A stretch of DNA of 64,000 bases from Psychrobacter sp. JB385 (GTDB taxonomy: Bacteria; Pseudomonadota; Gammaproteobacteria; Pseudomonadales; Moraxellaceae). The DNA is taken from positions 186,001 through 250,000 of the forward strand of contig NZ_FUKN01000013.1 of NCBI RefSeq assembly GCF_900163785.1. Direction: 5' to 3'. Within the stretch, counting starts at the first letter, position 1, and each line of letters starts with the position of its first letter. The notes below the pieces were generated by a model. It had not been told where the DNA came from. It saw only the letters and a program-made list of their open reading frames with translations, and ran no database searches. A program made the position numbers and the translations under genes. Positions 47,288 to 57,910 of this stretch are shown piece by piece.

Positions 47288-48442
47288 ATGAAAACCAATA
47301 AGTTACCTAAATCAGCATGGCCTGATTCACAGGAAGCTGGTTCTCAGTCTTCGCAAGCTAGCCAGTCGAGCCGCTATTATAAGAAAGACAATAGTGCTCA
47401 GACCAGCTATGCGAGCAATGATTCTAGCTACAATCATGCTAGTTCAAACGACGATTATCCTCATCCTTTAGCTGAAAATGCCTCTAAACAATCTGGGCAA
47501 GATGGCTATTTTGGATATAAAAGTGCTAAACAGACGAAAGACCCTATTGTGACTGATCGTGGCAGTATGACGAATAATAAGATCAGTGGAGATTTCGAGA
47601 TGCTTAATAATTATAAACAGCCACAGAAATTAAGTAAAAAAGAACCACTGATGTCAAAGTTTGTAGAAGAACAAGAAAGCACGTTAACAGAGGAGCTCGG
47701 ACAAGAAACTGATCCATTATCTTCCAAAATTACTTCCTATAAAGAAATACCGGAGCGTGTATTTATGAATGGATTGATCAAGCATACAGGTATTGCTTTA
47801 GCGATTATCATTCCTTTAGCTGCATTCTCAGCCTATGCTGCAACACCACCAATGAATAACACGCCTAAAGCCAATGTGGTAGCGGATACAATGGCGACAG
47901 AGAATATCTCAATTAAGCCTGATGCAATCATACACAAGTCCGCTAGTACACCAACCACAGTCAATAGTGTGGATCTCAAAAAATATGCAGGTACTTGGTA
48001 TGAAATAGGCCGCTTGCCTATGTATTTCCAGCGTAAATGTGCTGGTGATGTCACAGCGAACTATACCGAAAAGACAGATGGCTCAGGCATTGTCGTTACT
48101 AATAAATGTATGAGTGAAGATGGCTCTGAGATCACCGCTGAAGGGTTAGCTAAGCCAGTAGATGACACTGGAAGCAAATTAAAAGTAACCTTTTTGCCAT
48201 CTTGGATTCGTTGGTTACCAGTGGGCCGTGCCGACTACTGGGTATTAGCACGAGATCCTGATTATAAGACAGCATTGGTTGGAACGCCTGATAAAGACTA
48301 TTTGTGGTTGCTGGCTCGTTCGCCAAATATCAGTCAAGAAATCTATGCCAAGTATCGTCAAATCGCCCAGCAGCAAGGGTATGATTTGAAAGAATTTAAA
48401 TTAACACCGCAGACAAACCAAACCACTCGATTGGTGCCATAA
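47288..48442 (+). CDS. Lipocalin-family protein (Blc-like) with long N-terminal extension
   Basis: Residues 160-185 (MNGLIKHTGIALAIIIPLAA to A-Y-A-A) look like a signal peptide, and the lipocalin fold starts at residue 228 with KKYAGTWYEIGRLPMYFQ and continues with YWVLARDPDYKTALVG. Such proteins bind lipids or hydrophobic molecules at the envelope. The first 159 residues are Ser/Asn/Gln/Lys-rich with no known domain. The ATG at 47288 has no clear ribosome binding site, whereas the internal ATG at 47765 has GGAG 9 bases upstream and starts the signal peptide directly, giving a normal 225-residue Blc-like protein. Either start is possible. Confidence 0.72.
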   Translation: MKTNKLPKSAWPDSQEAGSQSSQASQSSRYYKKDNSAQTSYASNDSSYNHASSNDDYPHPLAENASKQSGQDGYFGYKSAKQTKDPIVTDRGSMTNNKISGDFEMLNNYKQPQKLSKKEPLMSKFVEEQESTLTEELGQETDPLSSKITSYKEIPERVFMNGLIKHTGIALAIIIPLAAFSAYAATPPMNNTPKANVVADTMATENISIKPDAIIHKSASTPTTVNSVDLKKYAGTWYEIGRLPMYFQRKCAGDVTANYTEKTDGSGIVVTNKCMSEDGSEITAEGLAKPVDDTGSKLKVTFLPSWIRWLPVGRADYWVLARDPDYKTALVGTPDKDYLWLLARSPNISQEIYAKYRQIAQQQGYDLKEFKLTPQTNQTTRLVP

Positions 48443-48783
48443 TAATTTAAATATAGAACTAAGACAGCTTTCTGAAGCTAATGGGTTGTAATTGGTCAGT
48501 ACAGAACACATAGAGAAGTAACGCCATTGATTTCTATTTTGTTTCTTAGATGACTAATAAATAATAATAAAGCGCCTTATCATACTAGTGGATCGGTTAT
48601 CACTGGCAAAATAAGGCGTTTTAGGCTAAAATCTACGCGATCTAAATACTCTATTGTCAACAACTTACATTCATTGTGTTTGCTTGAGGCACCAGAGTGA
48701 TTGCTTAGACTATCTATCATCACTTCTTATATTTTTCTTTATATATTATTGATCCCACATTACTGACCATAAGGATGTTTCTC
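48443..48783. other. Lipocalin/gap intergenic region (341 bp)
   Basis: Contains a terminator-like hairpin (48573-48580 with 48611-48618, cgccttat, loop of 30 nt with an inner agtg/cact pair, then ttttagg). No ORF or clear promoter is seen; AAGGA before the GTG of the next gene is at its end. Confidence 0.5.
48573..48622 (+). terminator. Terminator after the lipocalin gene
   Basis: An 8-bp cgccttat/ataaggcg stem, with A- and T-runs on the flanks and a structured 30-nt loop. Confidence 0.6.
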
Positions 48784-50220
48784 GTGAGCAACGCTGATAC
48801 CTTACGCCAACTACATCAAGACCATTTAAGCAACTACAACAATCAAGAGCAAAACGCAATCGAGCTTATGGGGTTACTAAACAAACTCTATAACGAGCAA
48901 GATGTGCAAGTGACCTTGTTCGGTGATACGCTTAATACGACTTCAACTGGTCAGATATTGGCATTGCATCAAAAAACAGCGTTACGCAACCAGAGCGCTC
49001 AGGCTATCGATATTGCTGAGACGCTAGCGATGGTAAAAGCATTAGCTGCTAATGACAGTCTTCAGTCAGCACAAGTGGACGTTGGTCAGTTAATTGCGAA
49101 TGACAGCGATCTACAGACTGCGCTTCAAGCAGTAAACACCGATAACAATACCGTCAATGCTGCAGCCGATACTGTATTATATGGCTTTGGCCGTATTGGA
49201 CGTATCCTGACGCGCTTATTATTGTCACAAGCGTCAAGCGCCAAAGGCCTACAGTTAAAAGCCATTGTCGTACGTCCTGCTGCTGCTGGTGATTTGGCAA
49301 AACGTGCGTCATTGTTAGAGCGTGATTCGATTCATGGCAGCTTTGCTGGCGGTGTTGTGGTAGATGAGCAAAACAATGGTTTGATTATTAATGGTCGTTT
49401 TGTACAAGTTATTTATGCTAATGACCCAAGCGATATTGACTATACTGCATATGGTATCAACGACGCTTTAGTCATCGATAACACAGGTATCTGGAAAGAT
49501 GAAGCAGGCCTTAGTAAACATTTACAGTCTACTGGTGTTAAAAAGGTTCTGCTAACAGCACCTGCTGGCGGTGATATCAAAAACGTCGTTTATAACGTTA
49601 ATAATAATACCGTTGGTGAAGATACGATTGTTAGTGCTGCTAGCTGTACCACCAATGCGATTACACCTACGCTAAAAGTGTTGAATGATGAGTACGGCAT
49701 CGAAAATGGTCATGTTGAAACGATTCATTCGTTTACGAACGATCAGAACCTAATCGATAATTATCATAAGGCCGATCGCCGTGGTCGCAGTGCTGTACTT
49801 AATATGGTCATTACCAGTACAGGCGCAGCAAAAGCGGTTGGTAAAGCACTACCAGAGTTGAGTGGTAAACTAACAGGTAATGCGATTCGTGTTCCAACGC
49901 CAAACGTTAGCTTAGCGATTTTGAATTTGAATCTAAAAACTGCACCAAAAAGCGTAGAAGCGTTAAACGAATTTTTACGTAATATATCTAATAGCAGCAC
50001 TTGGCAAACTCAGATTGCGTACACAGACTCGACCGAAGCGGTTTCAACTGACTTTGTTGGTGACACTCATGTAGGTATCGTTGATGCGCAGGCAACCATT
50101 TTGACGGACAACCATGCCATCGTTTATATCTGGTATGACAATGAAGTAGGCTATAGTACTCAAGTATTACGTTTGGCAACGCAAATGGCAGGCATCAGCT
50201 ATACTCAGATTCCAGCATAA
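48784..50220 (+). CDS. Glyceraldehyde-3-phosphate dehydrogenase, long form
   Basis: A 478-residue GAPDH with an approximately 130-residue N-terminal extension of helical, Gln/Asn-rich sequence before the NAD fold (YGFGRIGRILTRLL). The catalytic Cys lies in SAASCTTNAITP, followed by IHSFTNDQNLIDN and W-Y-D-N-E-V-G-Y. The extended form is known in some Pseudomonas and Acinetobacter relatives. The frame opens at ATG 48775, which abuts the AAGG site; the GTG at 48784 lies 8 bases from AAGGA and gives M-S-N-A-D-T-L, so it is preferred. Whether it works in glycolysis or gluconeogenesis is not visible. Confidence 0.9.
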   Translation: MSNADTLRQLHQDHLSNYNNQEQNAIELMGLLNKLYNEQDVQVTLFGDTLNTTSTGQILALHQKTALRNQSAQAIDIAETLAMVKALAANDSLQSAQVDVGQLIANDSDLQTALQAVNTDNNTVNAAADTVLYGFGRIGRILTRLLLSQASSAKGLQLKAIVVRPAAAGDLAKRASLLERDSIHGSFAGGVVVDEQNNGLIINGRFVQVIYANDPSDIDYTAYGINDALVIDNTGIWKDEAGLSKHLQSTGVKKVLLTAPAGGDIKNVVYNVNNNTVGEDTIVSAASCTTNAITPTLKVLNDEYGIENGHVETIHSFTNDQNLIDNYHKADRRGRSAVLNMVITSTGAAKAVGKALPELSGKLTGNAIRVPTPNVSLAILNLNLKTAPKSVEALNEFLRNISNSSTWQTQIAYTDSTEAVSTDFVGDTHVGIVDAQATILTDNHAIVYIWYDNEVGYSTQVLRLATQMAGISYTQIPA

Positions 50221-51743
<1,523 letters not shown>

Positions 51744-51821
51744 ACCAATACGCTTGAGCAAGTATATTTGAATGTTTTAAATAACCCCCGTAATCAATTC
51801 GTATAATAAATAGGAGTTTAT

Positions 51822-52994
51822 ATGGCAGTTGACATAGCAAATACGACCGAAGAAGCAAGGTTTGTTAAACAAAATCGTAACTTCAATATTCAGCGCGTTA
51901 TTGTCAAGATTGGCTCATCATTATTGACAAATAATGGTCGAGGGCTGGATCGTACTGCCATATATGAATGGGCGAAACAAATCGCAAAGCTACATAAACA
52001 AGGGGTTGAAGTACTACTGGTGTCTTCGGGTGCGGTTGCCGAAGGTGTGGTACGTATGAACCTTGAAGAGCGACCCAAAAAATTAGCAGCGCTACAAGCT
52101 TGTGCTTCTATTGGCCAGATGGGATTGATTGAAACTTGGTGGTCAGCATTGATCCAACACGGTATTCAAAGCTCGCAATTGTTATTGACGCATGATGATT
52201 TGTCTAATCGTAGCCGTTATCTCAATACGACAGGGGCGCTGACGCAGTTATTAGACTGGCGCGTACTACCTGTGATCAATGAAAATGACACCATCACGAT
52301 TGATGAGATTAAATTTGGTGACAATGATACGTTGGGTGCAATGGCAGCTGCCATGGTCAATGCTGATTTATACATTATTTTGACTGATCAAGAAGGTGTG
52401 TTCACAGATAACCCGCGTGACAATCCTGATGCCAAAATGATTCGTCAAGAGCGTGCCATGGCGGACTATTTATTTGATATCGCAGGCGATGGCGGTAAGC
52501 TTGGACGCGGTGGTATGTTAACTAAAATCCGTGCTGGTCGTCTTGCTGCCATGGGTGGTTGTCCAACGGTCATCGTTAGTGGCGCCATTGATAACGTTAT
52601 TACTCGTGTGGTGTCAGGCGAAGCAGTGGGTACGCTGCTTACGACTAATGAGGAAGACAAAATCATCGCTCGCAAGCAATGGCTTGCAGCGCATTTACGC
52701 ATGTCAGGCAGTTTGGTCGTCGATGCTGGAGCTGCAAAAGCACTAACGGAGCACAATAGAAGCCTATTACCGGTTGGTGTTGTAGAAGTTCGTGGCGGTT
52801 TTGATGAAGGCGATGTGGTAGAAATTGTTCATCAAGATACAGGTGAGCGTATTGCAGTGGGCCAGGTGAATTTTGCGTCTCATGATGCGCGCCGCGCAGC
52901 TCGTGAGCGTACTGAGCAATTTGACAAAATTTTCGGTAGTAATGAAGAGCGGGTCGTTATGGTGCATCGCGATAACTTGGCATTGACAGTGTAA
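51822..52994 (+). CDS. proB: Glutamate 5-kinase
   Basis: First enzyme of proline synthesis, phosphorylating glutamate. It has 390 residues: an amino-acid-kinase domain (VIVKIGSSLLTNNG, VSSGAVAEG, INENDTITI) to about 270 and a C-terminal PUA domain (GSLVVDAGAAKAL to D-N-L-A-L). The family is feedback-inhibited by proline. TAGGAG lies 6 bases upstream of the ATG. The N-terminus is about 20 residues longer than in E. coli. proA is not here. Confidence 0.96.
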   Translation: MAVDIANTTEEARFVKQNRNFNIQRVIVKIGSSLLTNNGRGLDRTAIYEWAKQIAKLHKQGVEVLLVSSGAVAEGVVRMNLEERPKKLAALQACASIGQMGLIETWWSALIQHGIQSSQLLLTHDDLSNRSRYLNTTGALTQLLDWRVLPVINENDTITIDEIKFGDNDTLGAMAAAMVNADLYIILTDQEGVFTDNPRDNPDAKMIRQERAMADYLFDIAGDGGKLGRGGMLTKIRAGRLAAMGGCPTVIVSGAIDNVITRVVSGEAVGTLLTTNEEDKIIARKQWLAAHLRMSGSLVVDAGAAKALTEHNRSLLPVGVVEVRGGFDEGDVVEIVHQDTGERIAVGQVNFASHDARRAARERTEQFDKIFGSNEERVVMVHRDNLALTV

Positions 52995-53196
52995 CGTATC
53001 AAAAGTACAGAACATTGACTATGTAGTACGCTCCAATAGAGAGTCATTGCTCATAGTTAATGTTGTATTTTTTATTTGGCCGCTTTCAAAACATCTAGAA
53101 AATCATAATGTATGCAGTATTACATAATTCTAGATTAGCCAGTCTTATCTATACGTAATAATCGTCTACGATTCTTTTATCTAACTTTTTTATTCA

Positions 53197-53230
53197 GTAC
53201 GGTATTTAGTATTTATCATAAATACCGTGC
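53197..53230 (+). promoter_or_regulatory. 12-bp hairpin in the hemE 5' region
   Basis: gtacggtattta (53197-53208) pairs with taaataccgtgc (53219-53230), with one G-U pair and a 10-nt loop. It ends 18 bases before the hemE ATG, with no T-tract. It may terminate proB readthrough or control hemE translation. Confidence 0.5.
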
Positions 53231-53248
53231 CGCTTTGGGGATTTATAC

Positions 53249-54385
53249 ATGAGTGCTTCAGACAATAGTAGCTCGATTCAGCAAGAGTTTGCACCTTTAA
53301 AAAACGACAGATTGCTACGAGCGCTACGTTTTGAGTCGATAGATACCACACCAGTTTGGATGATGCGTCAAGCAGGCCGATATTTACCTGAATATAAAGC
53401 GACTCGTGCAGAAGCGGGTGATTTTATGAGTTTGTGTAAGGACACCGCTCGCGCTACTGAAGTGACCTTACAACCGTTACGCCGTTATGATTTGGACGCG
53501 GCTATTTTATTCAGTGATATCTTGACTATTCCTGATGCCATGGGGTTGGGGCTGTATTTTGAGACTGGAGAAGGCCCTAAGTTTAAATATCCTATCCGCG
53601 AGCAGGCAGATCTTGATAGATTGCCAGTACTGGATGCTAATGACTCTTTAGATTACGTTATGCGGGCTGTGACAAGTATTCGTAAAGCGCTTAATGGTCA
53701 AGTGCCTTTGTTTGGTTTTTCTGGTAGTCCATGGACGCTAGCCACTTACATGATTGAAGGGGGTAGCTCAAAAGATTATCGTTATACCAAAGGTTTCTTA
53801 TATAGCAATCCTGAGTTTTTACATCAATTATTGGATAAGTTGGCGACAGCCGTGATTGATTATTTGGATGCCCAAGTTGTTGCTGGTGCGCAAGTATTAC
53901 AAATATTCGATAGTTGGGGCGGCGCACTTGGCCATCGTCAGTTTATTGAGTTTTCTCACGCTTATAACAAGCGCATTGTCGCTGAGTTAAAAGTACGTCA
54001 TCCACAAATTCCTGTGGTTCTATTCACCAAAGGTGGCGGATTATGGCTTGATGTCCAAGCAGACAGTGAGGCTGATGCATTGGGTTTAGATTGGACGATG
54101 CCAATTGATCGTGCAAGACAGGTATTGACTGAAAGTCAGCGACAGTTAACCAAGCAGCATAAAAAGCTACAAAGCAGCAAAGCCATTCAAGGTAATTTAG
54201 ACCCTGCCACGTTGTATGGTTCACCTGCCACTATTCGCAGCGAAGTAAAAGCGATGCTAGATAGTGCTTATGCTAGCGGTGAAAAAACAGGTTATATAGC
54301 AAACTTAGGGCATGGTATTACTCAGTGGGTCAATCCAGATAATGCCAAAGTATTTATCGATGCTGTACATGAGTATCAACTTTAA
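53249..54385 (+). CDS. hemE: Uroporphyrinogen decarboxylase
   Basis: Decarboxylates the four acetates of uroporphyrinogen III to coproporphyrinogen III in haem synthesis. A TIM barrel of 378 residues. The first family signature is [15 protein letters not shown] near residues 35-50, with the catalytic Asp in FSDILTIP and [17 protein letters not shown] later. The N-terminus carries about 17 extra polar residues. Its ribosome binding site is weak (TTTGGGGA) and is overshadowed by the hairpin at 53197-53230. Confidence 0.96.
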   Translation: MSASDNSSSIQQEFAPLKNDRLLRALRFESIDTTPVWMMRQAGRYLPEYKATRAEAGDFMSLCKDTARATEVTLQPLRRYDLDAAILFSDILTIPDAMGLGLYFETGEGPKFKYPIREQADLDRLPVLDANDSLDYVMRAVTSIRKALNGQVPLFGFSGSPWTLATYMIEGGSSKDYRYTKGFLYSNPEFLHQLLDKLATAVIDYLDAQVVAGAQVLQIFDSWGGALGHRQFIEFSHAYNKRIVAELKVRHPQIPVVLFTKGGGLWLDVQADSEADALGLDWTMPIDRARQVLTESQRQLTKQHKKLQSSKAIQGNLDPATLYGSPATIRSEVKAMLDSAYASGEKTGYIANLGHGITQWVNPDNAKVFIDAVHEYQL

Positions 54386-54396
54386 AGAATCAGAAT

Positions 54397-54422
54397 ACTA
54401 GTAGCTATATTATAGCTCTAGT
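54397..54422. terminator. Hairpin after hemE
   Basis: actag plus agctat pair with atagct plus ctagt around a 3-nt loop, with a one-base bulge. There is no T-tract; it is a probable transcript-end structure between hemE and argC. Confidence 0.4.
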
Positions 54423-54514
54423 GATTATCGTTTTTATGACCACAAACTTAATGTTAAGCTCAAAAATAGAGGTTACACTCTAGTATTTACTGCGTAATAG
54501 AAAAAGGACATCTT

Positions 54515-55582
54515 ATGATTTCGGCGGCGATTGTTGGTGGTACAGGTTATACAGGTATTGAACTGATTCGTTTATTATCTGCACATCCTGAAGTGTCTAT
54601 TGATCTGCTTACCTCACGTAGTGAAGCAGGTACAAGAGCTGACGAGATATTTCCAAGTTTGCGCGGTGTGTCAGACATTGTCTTTAGTGACTTAGGAGAC
54701 AATACACTTGCAACACTACAACAGTGTGATGTGGTGTTCTTTGCAACACCTCATGGCGTGGCAATGCAGCAGGCGGAAGCATTGACACAAGCTGGTGTCA
54801 AGGTGATTGATTTGGCCGCCGATTTTCGCTTGCAGTCGTTAGCAGATTTTGAACATTGGTATCAGCAGTCGCATGCTTGTCCTGAGTTATTGAAAACAGC
54901 GGTATATGGCTTACCTGAAGTCAATAGAGATAAGCTTGCGAGTGCTTTAGTAGTAGGGAACCCAGGCTGTTATCCGACCACTGCTATTTTGGGTTTGAAA
55001 CCAATTATCGATGCTCAAAATCAGCAAGCAGAAAGATTAATCGAATCACGTATCGTGATTGATGCAAAATCTGGGGTTTCAGGCGCTGGTCGTCAAGCGA
55101 AACTTGCGTTAAATTATGCTGAAACAACCGATAATTTTAAGGCGTACAGCGTTGAAGGACATCGTCATCTACCAGAGATTGAGCAAGGTGTTGCACAATT
55201 ACTAGACAGTCAGTTTACGCATCGTATCCGCTTTTTACCGCATCTTGTACCTATGATTCGTGGTATGTTGAGTTCTATCCATATGGAATTGACTGAGGCA
55301 GGTGCTGCTATCGATTGGCAACAAGCCTTTGAAGAAACCTATGCGTCAGAGCCGTTTATCGATGTCATGCCTCAGGGGATTTATCCTGATACGCGTAGCG
55401 TTCGCGCTAGTAATCGCTTACGTATTGCGGTACATCAAGACAACGAACGTGCTGAGCTGACCGTTATCGTCGTACAAGATAATTTAGTGAAAGGCGCAGC
55501 CGGACAAGCGGTGCAAAATATGAATGTCATGTTCGGTTTTGATGAGTCTATGGGACTAAATTTTGCGCCCATCGTCCCTTAA
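54515..55582 (+). CDS. argC: N-acetyl-gamma-glutamyl-phosphate reductase
   Basis: Third step of arginine synthesis: NADPH reduction of N-acetylglutamyl phosphate to the semialdehyde. It has 355 residues. The NADP fold is AAIVGGTGYTGIELIRLL, the catalytic Cys lies in VGNPGCYPTT near residue 152, and SVEGHRHLPEIEQ holds the active His. AAAGGA lies 7 bases upstream of the ATG, a strong start. It is separate from other arg genes and is followed by the DUF6776 gene. Confidence 0.96.
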   Translation: MISAAIVGGTGYTGIELIRLLSAHPEVSIDLLTSRSEAGTRADEIFPSLRGVSDIVFSDLGDNTLATLQQCDVVFFATPHGVAMQQAEALTQAGVKVIDLAADFRLQSLADFEHWYQQSHACPELLKTAVYGLPEVNRDKLASALVVGNPGCYPTTAILGLKPIIDAQNQQAERLIESRIVIDAKSGVSGAGRQAKLALNYAETTDNFKAYSVEGHRHLPEIEQGVAQLLDSQFTHRIRFLPHLVPMIRGMLSSIHMELTEAGAAIDWQQAFEETYASEPFIDVMPQGIYPDTRSVRASNRLRIAVHQDNERAELTVIVVQDNLVKGAAGQAVQNMNVMFGFDESMGLNFAPIVP

Positions 55583-55684
55583 TAAGGATATGTTACTCGC
55601 ACGTTGTTCATATTTATGATGCTAGGTATTGATTATAAATTCCGCTATAATGGCTTGCCTTTTCTGTTAAGAGATATTGTCTAA

Positions 55685-56551
55685 ATGCGTGTTAAGTTCG
55701 TACAACGCTTTTGCTCACAACCAACACGTTTATCGTGCCAAGCCTTTACTTTGCGTCATAGAGAACCTAGATTGTATTCTATTGACACGAACAATGGGTC
55801 AATACGTGCGGCCGGTAATGGACAGCAAGGGGCATCCACACTGCTATTGGCGCTATTTGTAGTGGTGGTTTTGGTAACAGCTACGGTTGGATTACTATTT
55901 GGACACAAGCTGGGTTATCAACGCGGTTTTCATGCTATGCAGACGGAAACCAAGCAGGCGATGATCAACAGCAGTGAAGCAACCAAAGAGCTTGAAAAAC
56001 TGCGCTTGAGTAACAAAATAGCGACTAATCAAGCAGCTACTGCTAAGCAAGAATTGGCAATAAGCTTGGCCAATATCAAAGAGTTGCGTGAGAACCAAAA
56101 AGAATTAACGGTCGAAAATAGACAACTTTCACAACTCAATGAAGCATATGCCGAGATTGTCGTTGATGAAGGCGGTATGCCATTGAAGATACTTGGCGCA
56201 AAAATCAAACCCTTACCTGAGAACTCGTTTGAGTATGGTTTTGATGTGGGTATGCTGAGTAGCGACGGTCAAGCCAAACGCTTACAGCCAACTTTGACAC
56301 TGCTCAACGATAACTCTTTAGTGGAAGTACCATTAGATCCAGCAGTCTATAGCATTGATGGTATTACCCGTATCCGTGGTCGTTTTACAATGCCAACAGG
56401 CTTTAGACCACTACAGGTCAAACTTAATCTAAAAGCAGGGGGGCAAGAGATAGAGCAGTTGTATAACTGGTCGCTAGGAGCCAGTGTGGATAATATGCCT
56501 CTCTCACTTCTCGACTTGTCAGAAGTCGATGAAAGCCCTATTGATCCCTAA
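55685..56551 (+). CDS. DUF6776-like membrane protein
   Basis: A 288-residue protein of unknown function. After a 50-residue basic cytoplasmic part there is one transmembrane helix (STLLLALFVVVVLVTATVGLL, interrupted here), then a predicted coiled coil (about 85-150, rich in Lys/Glu/Gln) and a beta-rich C-terminal domain ending in YNWSLG. The context next to argC is shared with Acinetobacter; a bactofilin gene often found there is absent here. The start has a weak ribosome binding site. Confidence 0.65.
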   Translation: MRVKFVQRFCSQPTRLSCQAFTLRHREPRLYSIDTNNGSIRAAGNGQQGASTLLLALFVVVVLVTATVGLLFGHKLGYQRGFHAMQTETKQAMINSSEATKELEKLRLSNKIATNQAATAKQELAISLANIKELRENQKELTVENRQLSQLNEAYAEIVVDEGGMPLKILGAKIKPLPENSFEYGFDVGMLSSDGQAKRLQPTLTLLNDNSLVEVPLDPAVYSIDGITRIRGRFTMPTGFRPLQVKLNLKAGGQEIEQLYNWSLGASVDNMPLSLLDLSEVDESPIDP

Positions 56552-56782
56552 TTGTGTAGTGATTGATGATATTGGCCTCAGTAAAGATACGAGCTGTATA
56601 AAATAACTCTTGATTTGTTTTCTGTCTCTCTCGATAAGATTGATGCGGGCGAAACCCGTACCGTTGATAGATGAATATGGCAGCAAATTTATTGGCTCAG
56701 TGATGGGTAGATATGATACTCGCCCTTCTAACTCTCCATTCTTTTCTATTCAAACTTACCTTATAATTTTATTGCTATTATT

Positions 56783-57187
56783 ATGAAACAAATGATACTT
56801 GAAACAACGCCCACTGTTTTAGATTGGCACTTTCCAAATATGCCAGCTCATCGTGCACAAGAAGGCGATACAGATGGCGAAACCTCACCACAAGCTGATG
56901 TACTTGTCGCGGAGCCAGAAGTGGCTAAGCCGCCGATGTATGCTGTCGTAATGTATAATGATAACTATACACCGATGGAATTTGTGGTCTATGTTCTACA
57001 GTCAGAATTCCGTCATAGTATGGATTCGGCAGTTGAGATTATGCTGACAATACACAATAGTAGTAAGGGGATTGCTGGTATTTATCCTAAAGACATTGCT
57101 GAGACTAAGGCCAAAAAGGTCAATAGTCTTGCCCATCGTGAAGGCTATCCTTTACTGACTCAAATAGAACCGCATCAAGGCGAATAA
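56783..57187 (+). CDS. clpS: ClpS, ATP-dependent Clp protease adaptor
   Basis: Brings N-degron substrates to ClpA. The core starts at PPMYAVVMYNDNYTPMEF, the family signature with its N-D-x-Y-T-P-M-E-F binding pocket, and ends around HREGYPLL. The protein is 134 residues, with an N-terminal extension of about 50 residues that is Asp/Glu/Pro-rich. The start at 56783 has no clear ribosome binding site. It normally sits tens of bases before clpA; here 723 bp separate them. Confidence 0.93.
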   Translation: MKQMILETTPTVLDWHFPNMPAHRAQEGDTDGETSPQADVLVAEPEVAKPPMYAVVMYNDNYTPMEFVVYVLQSEFRHSMDSAVEIMLTIHNSSKGIAGIYPKDIAETKAKKVNSLAHREGYPLLTQIEPHQGE

Positions 57188-57910
57188 CGGTTATTTTGAA
57201 ACCCCTATATTTAAGTTTTTTATGTCAACTCAAATGGCGGTACCTCTGCTACTGACAATACTCTACAATTATTCAAACGTCTTAAATGGATGACACTATT
57301 GATAAATATGATAGGGATTTTGAATCGGGCTTCTGACCTTAAGATTTTTTCTTATAAAAATTTTTTGAGCAATACTTATCTCATCACTGGCTTGATTTCC
57401 CTTCCATATAACCTCATATAATTTATCAAACTGTCAAATGATGGTTTGTATAATGATGATTTTATTCTCCTTATTTTTTGCTAGTATTCAGATTCTCCTC
57501 ATATTTATCACGTATCCCGCTTAAAAAGCACCTTCATATTTTCTCTATTCTCATTTTATATTTCAGTTATTTGTTAAGCTTCACACGTCATTTAACGTCT
57601 TATTTACTTATCGATTCTGACAGACATAATGGGCAATATGCTTCGATACATTTTAGTCTGCGTTAATAGATTGACTCTGATTGAGTATCGTGCTGAGATA
57701 AAGACAAAGCAGATAGCAGTTATCAAGAAGCGTTATCTATGATAGGTAGTCAAAAGATATCAGAATGAGGCAGGATTCATCTCATTTAGCATTACCTGTT
57801 TAATAATATATACATTACCCTTGAACAATTCATCTATTGCCCTGATTTACTTACTAACTCATTAATAAAGCTATCAATTATAAAGATAGGTATAACCGTA
57901 GGAAGCCGTT
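57188..57910. other. clpS-clpA intergenic region (723 bp)
   Basis: Long, AT-rich spacer with no recognisable gene. A 62-codon frame at 57478-57666 has no family, a weak start and low-complexity sequence, and is not called. clpA has an AGGAA site about 8 bases upstream. No promoter or terminator stands out, although the length suggests clpA has its own promoter and perhaps a small RNA. Confidence 0.5.

Noticed and set aside
57478..57666. 62-codon frame in the clpS-clpA spacer
   Set aside because: No recognisable family, no ribosome binding site and low-complexity hydrophobic sequence in AT-rich DNA; likely chance.
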